NCBI GenBank assembly: GCA_031431395.1
Contig: JANPDJ010000144.1
Location: 1-6,939 of the forward strand
Source: VGPE01 sp031431395
Lineage (GTDB): Bacteria; Chloroflexota; Limnocylindria; Limnocylindrales; CSP1-4
Length of the DNA: 6,939 nt
Reading direction: 5' to 3'
The notes beneath the pieces were generated by a model. It did not search any database, was not told the origin of the DNA, and was given only the letters and a program-made list of their open reading frames with translations. Made by a program: the position numbers and the translations under genes. This document shows positions 1-5,545 of the stretch, in pieces; within the stretch, counting starts at the first letter, position 1; every line of letters starts with the position of its first letter.

Positions 1-154
1 CGAGGCAACGGGCCGGTCCGGCGTGGCGGAAACGGCCAGCCACCGACGCATCGGGTAGCTGAATCGGACAACGTCGCTCCCTGGGGCGCATGTCACAATC
101 GGGCGCAAGCTCCCGGCGGCGGATCACCGGTGGCGCGGCGGCCGGCTCGCGGTC
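1..154. other. Upstream flank of the ammonium channel gene, no supported gene
   Basis: I find no convincing gene here. Two forward frames close at stops at 56-58 and 60-62, so the tail of an unseen upstream gene is possible, but the 18-19 residues left in each frame are arginine/alanine-rich and not recognisable. A minus-strand ATG at 91-89 opens leftward to the edge but has no ribosome binding site at a usable distance. A sequence resembling a -10 box (CACAAT, 94-99) is present, but I see no -35 box at a normal distance, so the promoter of the channel gene is not identified. Confidence 0.4.
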
Positions 155-1402
155 ATGACGACCAGCGGCCTTTGGGGGGATCCAGTGCCGAACCTCGACA
201 CCGGCAACACCGGTTTCATGCTGATCTGCACCAGTCTCGTCATGCTCATGACGCCCGGCCTCGCCTTCTTCTACGGGGGGCTCGTGGGTCGCCGCAACGT
301 CCTCGCGATCATGATCCAGAGCTTCGTGTCGATGGGCTGGACCACGGTCATCTGGTTCGTCGCCGGGTTCTCGCTCTGCTTCAGCGGCGGCAAGGACGGC
401 ATCATCGGCGACCTCAACTACGCGTTCCTGAACGGGATCGATCTCGCGACCCCGTCGCCCAACCCCACGATCCCGATGATCGTGTTCGTCGCCTACCAGA
501 TGATGTTCGCGATCATCACGCCGGCCCTGATCACGGGTGCCTTCGCCAACCGCGTCACCTTCAAGGCCTACATGCTCTTCCTCACGGGCTGGCTGTTTCT
601 CGTCTACTTCCCGTTCGTCCACATGATCTGGGGCGGCGGCCTGCTGGCGAAGCTGGGAGTCCTGGACTTCGCGGGCGGCATCGTGGTCCACGCGCTGGCC
701 GGGACGGCGGCACTGGCATCGGTCATCTACGTGGGGCGGCGCCGATCGGCGGACACAGGGCCGCACAGCATTCCGCTCGTGGCCCTGGGAACGGGCCTCC
801 TCTGGTTCGGCTGGTACGGCTTCAATGCAGGCAGCGAATTCCAGGTCGACAGCGTCACGGCCCTTGCATTCCTGAACACGGATCTCGCCGCGTCGTTCGC
901 GGCCATCGTGTGGCTGGCCCTGGACTGGACCACCACCAAGCGGCCGAAGTTCCTCGGCCTGCTGACGGGCGCCGTGGGCGGTCTTGCCACGATCACGCCG
1001 GCGGCCGGCTACGTCTCGCCCCTTGCGGCGGTGGTCATCGGGTGCGCCGCGGGCGCTGTCTGCTACTACGCCGTGGCGCTCAAGAACCGCCTCCGACTGG
1101 ACGACGCGCTGGACGTCTGGGGAGTCCACGGCGTGGGCGGGGTCCTGGGCATCCTGGCACTTGGCGTCCTTGGCTCAACGCAGTTCAACCCGGCCGGCAC
1201 GAACGGGCTGCTGGCCGGCAACGCCAACTTCTTTCTGGTCGAACTGGGCGCAGTGGTCCTGGCCGTGATCTGGGCCCTTGGGTTCACCTTCGGGATGCTC
1301 TGGGTGATCGACCGGATCACGACCATTCGGGTGACGGCGGAAACAGAAGCCGGCGGCCTGGATGAGGGCCTCCACGGCGAAGCCGCCTACGAGGGCATCT
1401 GA
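155..1402 (+). CDS. amt: Ammonium channel, Amt/MEP/Rh family
   Basis: This is an inner-membrane ammonium channel that supplies nitrogen when ammonium is scarce. It has 415 residues, a normal full length, with hydrophobic segments consistent with the 11-helix Amt fold and no separate signal peptide. Family landmarks are present: TPGLAFFYGG near 33-42, YQMMFAIITPALITGA near 114-129, and WFGWYGFNAGSE near 217-228. By alignment to E. coli AmtB, the pore residues are kept: Trp159 (Trp148), Asp171 (Asp160), the His179/His325 pair (His168/His318), and the phenylalanine gate Phe118/Phe223 (Phe107/Phe215). The cytoplasmic tail keeps the HGEAAY signature that normally contacts the PII protein GlnK, but the stretch before it is short. 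No glnK follows; the next gene is convergent, so any PII partner is elsewhere or upstream of the window. The ATG at 155 lacks a clear ribosome binding site. An in-frame GTG at 185 has GGGGGGA four bases before it and would remove ten residues, leaving the first helix intact. Family assignment is certain; the exact start is not. Confidence 0.95.
   Translation: MTTSGLWGDPVPNLDTGNTGFMLICTSLVMLMTPGLAFFYGGLVGRRNVLAIMIQSFVSMGWTTVIWFVAGFSLCFSGGKDGIIGDLNYAFLNGIDLATPSPNPTIPMIVFVAYQMMFAIITPALITGAFANRVTFKAYMLFLTGWLFLVYFPFVHMIWGGGLLAKLGVLDFAGGIVVHALAGTAALASVIYVGRRRSADTGPHSIPLVALGTGLLWFGWYGFNAGSEFQVDSVTALAFLNTDLAASFAAIVWLALDWTTTKRPKFLGLLTGAVGGLATITPAAGYVSPLAAVVIGCAAGAVCYYAVALKNRLRLDDALDVWGVHGVGGVLGILALGVLGSTQFNPAGTNGLLAGNANFFLVELGAVVLAVIWALGFTFGMLWVIDRITTIRVTAETEAGGLDEGLHGEAAYEGI
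174..187 (+). promoter_or_regulatory. Possible ribosome binding site and alternative GTG start of amt
   Basis: The purine run GGGGGGA (174-180) sits four bases before an in-frame GTG (185-187, residue 11 of the longer reading). The upstream ATG at 155 has no purine-rich box. The shorter product would begin at PNLDTGNTGF, just before the first membrane helix, which is where many Amt proteins begin. This is suggestive only, because runs of G are common in such GC-rich DNA. Confidence 0.35.
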
Positions 1403-1439
1403 GCCGGGCAGCTCACGCGGCCCGCGGAGGAACGTCGCC

Positions 1440-1455
1440 GCCGGGTGCGCTCGGC
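1440..1455. terminator. Weak GC hairpin between convergent genes
   Basis: GCCGGG, loop TGCG, CTCGGC can fold into a six-pair stem with one G-T(U) pair, in the 64-base gap between the amt stop and the ATPase stop. The placement suits a shared bidirectional terminator. There is no T-run on either side, so it does not match a standard intrinsic terminator, and short GC stems arise easily by chance at this base composition. Confidence 0.22.
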
Positions 1456-1466
1456 CCACTCGCGGG

Positions 1467-4007
1467 TCAGGCTCCGACGAACCGCTGCAGGAGTCGCAAT
1501 TTCCAGACCGTCCGGACAAGGAAGAACCAGCCGATCGTGCCGCCGATGACGAACAGGATCGCAGCCGGTCGGAGGGCCGCCAGGTCGAAGAGCGTCCGCC
1601 CGGCCGGGACAAACAGGAGCACCAGGAAGATCGTCGCCAGGATCACGGCGAGCATCGCCGGGCGACGGTCGTCCGTCACCGGATCCACCACGGCAAACCA
1701 GGCGGCGGGTGGCGAGACGAACACCACGAGAAGCAGGCCCGAGAGCACCAGGAACGCCGTCAACGCGCTGCGTGCCTCGGAGAGCAGTTCGTGCCCGGGC
1801 GCAATCGCGCGCCCGGCCGCCGGGTCTGCCAGCAGCGTCCCGTAGAACACCGTAAGGCCAACCAGCGCGGAGATCGTGGCCGCGGGCACCACGAAATCGA
1901 CCAGGGTCCGGACCAGGGGCACGTCCGGCACGCGACCGGCCGGAGCCCACACGGCCAGCATGACGCTGGGCACGCCAACCGTGAACAGCGTGATGGCAGA
2001 CGCATTCCGCAACTCGATCGGGAAGTTGCCGACGACCAGGGACGACACGATCACGAGACCCATCGCGAAGATCCGTGTCAGGAACAAGCGCAGGATGTCG
2101 TGCATCCCGTTGCGGATCCGGTTGCCCTCCTCGACGGCGCTCGCGAGCGACCCGAAGGAATCGTCGAGCAGGATCAGGTCGGCGACTCCCTTGGTTGCCT
2201 GCGTTCCGGCGCCCATCGCCACCGCCAGGTTCGACTTCTTCAGCGACGAGATGTCATTGACCCCGTCGCCGATCATCGCCACGTAGTGCCCGGCGCCGCG
2301 CATCACGTCCACCAGCTCTGCCTTGAGGCTGGGCGCGACCCGGCCGAAGATCCGGGCCGTCGTGAGGACGTGCCGCAACTGCTCGCGGGACATCCCGTCG
2401 AGGTCCGCCCCGTTCGCGAGTCCCTCCGGGCCGTAGTCCAGGCCTGCCTGCCTCGCCAGGGCGGCCACCGTTTCGGGGTCGTCGCCCGAGATGATGCGGA
2501 CGGTGACGCCCGCATCCCTGAACCGCTCGAGCGTCTGCCTGGCCTCCGGCCGGAGGACGTCTACCAGGCCGATGAGTCCCACCGGCTGCATGTCGCCGGG
2601 CAGCGGATCGTCGGCGTCCGGGTTGAGGAGCGCGGGATCCGGGTGCCACGTCAGGAGCAGCACGCGCAGGCCGGCCTGCGCCCATTCCCGGGTCGTCCGC
2701 TCGATCAGGGCGCGTGCCTCGGGGCCATCGGCCTCCGTGAGCAGCGGCAGGAGCGATTGTGGGGCGCCCAGGGCATAGACGCCCGCAGCGATCGAGTGCG
2801 CAATCGCGACGGGGACCTGGTCTGATGATGGGACTTCCGCCGAATCCGAGGCTGGCGCTGCCGCGAGCGCAACTGCGCTGTACCGCCGCGCGGAGGAGAA
2901 CGGCAGGTCGGCGCCCAGCGGAACGGCCTCGGCCGGGCACGCCACTGCGATCGCCTCGGCCGTGCGGTTCCGGGTTCGGGCGCTTGCGACGACCGTGCCG
3001 AGCACGCGGCGCAGCTCCTCCTCATCGCCCGTGATGGCGTGCCACCGGTCCACCTTGAAATCCGTCGTGGTCAGCGTGCCCGTCTTGTCGAGGCAGAGGG
3101 TGTCCACGTGGCTCAGCGATTCGACCGCGTTGGACTGCTGGACGAGCGCGCCCATCCGCGCAATGCGGACCGCGGCCAGGGCATAGGCAATCGCGATGGA
3201 CACGAACAGGCCATTGGGGACGAGGCCGGCGAGGATCGTCGCCTGGCCCACGGCATCCGGAACCGAGATCGCCTCCGAGACCGCCTGGAGGACGAGCAGG
3301 ACCTGGAGGTAGATGACGATCGCCAGCACGATCCGGATGACCAGGTGCACCTCTTTCTGCACCGGCGTCAGGATGCGGCGGAAGCCCTTCGCGTCCGCGA
3401 CCATCCGGTTGGCGAAGCTCGCCTCGCCGACGGCCTTCACCTCGTACCAGCCGCCGCCGGACATGCAGAACGAGCCGGACGAGACCGTGTCGCCGGCGGA
3501 CTTGTGGATCCCGTCCGACTCGCCCGTAAGCTGGGATTCGTCCACTTCGACCTCGCCCGCCACGAGTTGGCCGTCGAGGACGATCTGGTCGCCCAGCCCC
3601 AGCCGAACGAGGTCGCCAAGGACCAGTTCCTCGGGCCGGACGGTGCGTTCCGTGCCGCCCCGGCGAACGGTGGCCGTTGGTTGGGCGAGGATCGCGATCC
3701 GGTCGAGCGTCTGCTTGGCCCGGATCTCCTGGACGATCGCGACGACGACGTTGGTGCCGATCACCCCCAGCGACACCAGGGCATCGAGGCCCCGGCCCAC
3801 GAAAACCAGCGCAACGGCCAGGAGGAACAGCACGTCGTTGATGAACGTGAACGTGTTCTCGACCACGATCGAGACGTAGGTCCGCGTGGTCGCCGGAAGT
3901 GCGGTGTTCCCGAGGCCCTTCGCTCGCCGCGCTATGACCTCGGACTCCTCGAGGCCGGGGCCCGGATCCCGATCGATGGGTGCGGCCGGCTTCTGTGGGG
4001 CGACCAT
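1467..4007 (-). CDS. Cation-transporting P-type ATPase, CtpE-like (HAD family)
   Basis: This is an ATP-driven cation pump of the inner membrane, 846 residues from the ATG at 4007. That start is chosen over an upstream ATG at 4058 because AAGGGAGA (4019-4012) precedes it at good spacing and the family-like N-terminus begins here. The order is: cytoplasmic N-terminus with a GLGN motif (31-34), helices 1-2 (about 55-93), actuator domain with TGES (161-164), helices 3-4 (about 221-281), phosphorylation loop DKTGT with phospho-Asp307, nucleotide domain (about 320-480), SGDDP (507-511), hinge GDGVND (580-585), then six C-terminal helices (about 640-832). The catalytic machinery looks complete. Layout and wording around helix 4 and DKTGT resemble mycobacterial CtpE, reported as a calcium-uptake ATPase, more than SERCA-like pumps. 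Oddities: helix 4 reads VPNGL (263-267) where calcium pumps have PEGL, helix 6 reads FTVGVP (675-680) where they have TDG, and the KGA motif of the nucleotide domain reads LGAPQ (413-417). There is no N-terminal CXXC heavy-metal domain or helix-4 CPC motif. The substrate is therefore not assignable. It is a single-gene unit, convergent with amt. Confidence 0.93.
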   Translation of the reverse strand: MVAPQKPAAPIDRDPGPGLEESEVIARRAKGLGNTALPATTRTYVSIVVENTFTFINDVLFLLAVALVFVGRGLDALVSLGVIGTNVVVAIVQEIRAKQTLDRIAILAQPTATVRRGGTERTVRPEELVLGDLVRLGLGDQIVLDGQLVAGEVEVDESQLTGESDGIHKSAGDTVSSGSFCMSGGGWYEVKAVGEASFANRMVADAKGFRRILTPVQKEVHLVIRIVLAIVIYLQVLLVLQAVSEAISVPDAVGQATILAGLVPNGLFVSIAIAYALAAVRIARMGALVQQSNAVESLSHVDTLCLDKTGTLTTTDFKVDRWHAITGDEEELRRVLGTVVASARTRNRTAEAIAVACPAEAVPLGADLPFSSARRYSAVALAAAPASDSAEVPSSDQVPVAIAHSIAAGVYALGAPQSLLPLLTEADGPEARALIERTTREWAQAGLRVLLLTWHPDPALLNPDADDPLPGDMQPVGLIGLVDVLRPEARQTLERFRDAGVTVRIISGDDPETVAALARQAGLDYGPEGLANGADLDGMSREQLRHVLTTARIFGRVAPSLKAELVDVMRGAGHYVAMIGDGVNDISSLKKSNLAVAMGAGTQATKGVADLILLDDSFGSLASAVEEGNRIRNGMHDILRLFLTRIFAMGLVIVSSLVVGNFPIELRNASAITLFTVGVPSVMLAVWAPAGRVPDVPLVRTLVDFVVPAATISALVGLTVFYGTLLADPAAGRAIAPGHELLSEARSALTAFLVLSGLLLVVFVSPPAAWFAVVDPVTDDRRPAMLAVILATIFLVLLFVPAGRTLFDLAALRPAAILFVIGGTIGWFFLVRTVWKLRLLQRFVGA

Positions 4008-4102
4008 CGCATCTCCCTTCACGAGCCGGCGGCAGCGGAACGCGGCGTCCTGCCGCATCGTACCGTAGGGTCACCGGAGCACTGCTGGAGGGAGACGCCG
4101 CA
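4008..4102. promoter_or_regulatory. Divergent intergenic region with weak promoter-like boxes and an inverted repeat
   Basis: These 95 bases must carry the signals for both the leftward ATPase and the rightward DinB-like gene. Both ribosome binding sites are clear: AAGGGAGA on the minus strand (4019-4012) and GGAGGGAGA on the plus strand (4087-4095, seven bases before ATG 4103). Between them is an inverted repeat GCGGC-GTCCT-GCCGC (4042-4056). Candidate -10 boxes are TACGAT on the minus strand (4062-4057) and TACCGT or TAGGGT on the plus strand (4061-4066, 4066-4071). No -35 box stands out for either direction. The repeat could be an operator or chance in GC-rich DNA. Confidence 0.35.
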
Positions 4103-4780
4103 ATGAACCGCCTGATCATCGTGGCCATCGAAGCGGGCACGAAGCGGACGTTCGCGAGCGCGATCGCGTGGCCGGGATGGTCGCGCCCGGGTGCGGCCGA
4201 GGGAGCAGCGCTGGCGTCCCTGGCCGACTACGGCCCCCGATACGCGCGCGTGGTCGCGGGCCTCGGACTCGATTTCGCGGTGCCGGCCGGCGCCTCGGAC
4301 TTCGTGGTCGCGGAGCGGCTGCCGGGCACGGCAACCACGGATTTCGGCGCGCCGGGGGTGTCGCCCGCCGCGGACGAACTGCCGCTCACGACTGCCGACC
4401 TTGGCGTCCAGACTGGCTTGCTGGGGGCCGCGTGGGCGGCATTCGACCGCGCCGCGGAGGGTGCCGCTGGCCTCGCGTTGCGAACGGGCCCGCGCGGTGG
4501 CGGCCGTGACCTCGTGAAGATGGTGGCGCACGTGGTCGAGGCCGAACAGGCGTACGTCCGCAGCCTTGGGGCCCCCAACCAGAGGCTGCCGCCGGATCCG
4601 TTCGAAGCACGCGGGCCACTGCGATCGGCCGCGATCGACGCTCTCCGGGCGCGGGTACGAGGCGATGTGCCGGATTTCGGCGAGCGCGGCGGCCGGCGCT
4701 GGACGGCGCGGTATTTCGTGCGGCGGGCCGCGTGGCACGTGCTGGACCACGCGTGGGAGATCGAGGATCGGTCCGTCTGA
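4103..4780 (+). CDS. DinB/YfiT-like putative metalloenzyme with extra N-terminal region
   Basis: The protein is a soluble 225-residue product with no signal peptide or membrane segment. The ATG at 4103 is chosen because GGAGGGAGA (4087-4095) precedes it at seven bases and because the reading frame upstream lies over the divergent promoter region. The C-terminal part (about 100-225) looks like a DinB-type four-helix bundle: His143 in the helix reading MVAHVVEAE, and a HxxxH pair (His212, His216) in AAWHVLDHAWEIE near the end. This is the spacing of the three-histidine metal site of the superfamily, which includes thiol-dependent transferases and isomerases that use bacillithiol or mycothiol. 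Residues about 1-100, including KRTFASAIAWPGWSRPG and TTDFGAP, are not part of the usual bundle. I recognise this as a pattern of conserved hypothetical proteins but can give it no function. Substrate and cofactor are unknown. The next gene starts 58 bases downstream, so read-through is possible. Confidence 0.8.
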   Translation: MNRLIIVAIEAGTKRTFASAIAWPGWSRPGAAEGAALASLADYGPRYARVVAGLGLDFAVPAGASDFVVAERLPGTATTDFGAPGVSPAADELPLTTADLGVQTGLLGAAWAAFDRAAEGAAGLALRTGPRGGGRDLVKMVAHVVEAEQAYVRSLGAPNQRLPPDPFEARGPLRSAAIDALRARVRGDVPDFGERGGRRWTARYFVRRAAWHVLDHAWEIEDRSV

Positions 4781-4819
4781 CGGCCGGGCGGCAGAACACG
4801 CGCCCGCCGCGCGGTTTCA

Positions 4820-4835
4820 TTGTGCTACGTTGTGC
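4820..4835 (+). repeat. Direct repeat TTGTGC-N4-TTGTGC over the toxin-antitoxin promoter
   Basis: TTGTGC occurs at 4820-4825 and again at 4830-4835, exactly one DNA turn (10 bases) apart and within 20 bases of the antitoxin start. It overlaps the -10-like box TACGTT. Phd/YefM antitoxins normally repress their own operon by binding at the promoter, so this is a candidate operator. A six-base repeat is short and may be chance. Known Phd-type sites are usually palindromic, which this is not. Confidence 0.35.
4826..4831 (+). promoter_or_regulatory. Candidate -10 box for a leaderless toxin-antitoxin transcript
   Basis: TACGTT fits the TAnnnT -10 pattern and ends seven bases before the antitoxin ATG at 4839. 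That spacing is typical of transcripts that begin at or next to the start codon. There is no purine-rich ribosome binding site before the ATG, which supports a leaderless start. No -35 box is evident. Confidence 0.4.
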
Positions 4836-4838
4836 GTC

Positions 4839-5147
4839 ATGAGTGAACACGGACGGCCGGCGCGCGTCGGGGTGAGGGAACTCCGGCAGAACCTGTCGGT
4901 GTACCTCGACCGCGTGAAGGACGGCGAGACCCTCGAGGTGACGGAGCACGGCCACCCGGTGGCCCGGCTGGAGCCGTTGCCGCTCGGGACCGAGTCCATT
5001 CTTGACCGGATGATCCGGGAAGGACTTGCCACACCCGCCGTCGGGCAGCTCGCGGATCTTGGCATGCCGCCTGTCGTCGACATGCCTCCCGGGTCCAGGA
5101 CACTGACCGAAACGCTCCTCGAGATGCGGGAGGAGGAGCCGTGGTAG
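4839..5147 (+). CDS. vapB: Antitoxin, Phd/YefM type, partner of the VapC-like toxin
   Basis: This 102-residue protein is expected to bind and neutralise the toxin encoded just downstream and to repress the shared promoter. Residues about 10-47 match the Phd/YefM N-terminal DNA-binding fold: GVRELRQNLSVYLDRV, then DGETLEVTEHGHPVARLEPL, the family's usual strand-helix-strand wording. The C-terminal half (about 50-102) is variable in this family. It would be the toxin-binding tail, and here it ends in an acidic helix (TETLLEMREEEPW). The start at ATG 4839 is supported by the motif beginning ten residues later and by the promoter-like TACGTT seven bases upstream. Its stop overlaps the toxin's start by seven bases, the usual arrangement for coupled toxin-antitoxin translation. 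The name vapB is given by partnership with a VapC-type toxin; by sequence class it is a Phd/YefM antitoxin. Confidence 0.9.
   Translation: MSEHGRPARVGVRELRQNLSVYLDRVKDGETLEVTEHGHPVARLEPLPLGTESILDRMIREGLATPAVGQLADLGMPPVVDMPPGSRTLTETLLEMREEEPW
5131..5138 (+). promoter_or_regulatory. Ribosome binding site of the toxin gene
   Basis: AGGAGGAG lies inside the last codons of the antitoxin gene. Its AGGAGG core (5131-5136) ends four bases before the GTG at 5141. This near-consensus site decides the toxin start: the next in-frame GTG (5159) is too far away, and no ATG precedes the catalytic Asp10. Confidence 0.8.
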
Positions 5148-5542
5148 GCGGCGACGTCGTGTATCTCGATGCGTCGGCGATCGTCAAGCTCGTCGTGGAC
5201 GAACCAGAATCAGCGTCTATGCTCGCGTTCGTGACAGACCACCCACGCCAGGTCACGAGTGTCGTTGCGGATGTCGAGGTACCGCGGGCCGTCCTCAGGC
5301 GCGGCTGGCAACTCGGCGATCGCGAACGGGCGGTTCTTTCGCGGGTTGTGACAGTCGCAATGCACCCGGGTATCACCAGCATCGCCGCGGCCCTCCGCCC
5401 TTCGATTCTGCGATCGCTGGATGCAATTCACCTGGCAACCGCTCTCAGCATCGGTCCGGAGCTGGACGCATTCGTGACGTACGACCTGCGTCTCGCCGGC
5501 GTAGCGCGGGCGCTCGGGCTGCGCGTCGTCGCGCCGGCCTGA
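5141..5542 (+). CDS. vapC: VapC-type toxin, PIN-domain ribonuclease
   Basis: The protein is a 133-residue single-domain PIN nuclease, the usual VapC length. Such toxins cleave RNA (often tRNA or rRNA) in a magnesium-dependent way when the antitoxin is lost. The acidic site is complete: Asp10 in VVYLDASAIVKL, Glu46 in VADVEVPRA, Asp94 in RSLDAIHLATAL and Asp115 in FVTYDLRLAGVARALGL. The toxin therefore looks active rather than decayed. It starts with GTG, seven bases before the antitoxin stop, behind a strong AGGAGGAG site, so it is coupled to the antitoxin. It ends three bases before the next gene. The RNA target cannot be read from sequence. Alternative reading: PIN proteins outside toxin-antitoxin pairs exist, but the linked Phd-type gene makes that unlikely. 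Confidence 0.93.
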   Translation: MVGGDVVYLDASAIVKLVVDEPESASMLAFVTDHPRQVTSVVADVEVPRAVLRRGWQLGDRERAVLSRVVTVAMHPGITSIAAALRPSILRSLDAIHLATALSIGPELDAFVTYDLRLAGVARALGLRVVAPA

Positions 5543-5545
5543 CCG

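Noticed and set aside
1..91. Possible minus-strand gene starting at ATG 91
   Set aside because: Only about 30 arginine/proline-rich residues are visible, with no ribosome binding site nearby and no recognisable motif.
130..1365. 411-codon open frame overlapping amt in another frame
   Set aside because: The product is Arg/His/Gly-rich with no membrane segments. The overlapping frame encodes a textbook Amt channel with all pore residues.
1362..2825. 487-codon open frame on the plus strand, antisense to the ATPase
   Set aside because: Its product is dominated by Arg, His, Gly, Asp and Gln without any recognisable domain, as expected for an antisense shadow of a GC-rich gene. The minus strand encodes a complete P-type ATPase over the same bases.
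4042..4056. Inverted repeat GCGGC-GTCCT-GCCGC as a definite operator or terminator
   Set aside because: A five-base GC stem is expected often by chance at this base composition and there is no T-run; it is kept only as a note in the divergent intergenic region.
4008..4058. Longer N-terminus of the ATPase from the ATG at 4058
   Set aside because: The extra 17 residues (MRQDAAFRCRRLVKGDA) do not resemble the family, there is no ribosome binding site before 4058, and a good one lies inside this stretch before 4007.
3039..4106. 355-codon open frame on the plus strand, antisense to the ATPase N-terminal half
   Set aside because: It has the same low-complexity charged composition, runs through the divergent promoter region, and covers well-conserved ATPase motifs on the other strand.
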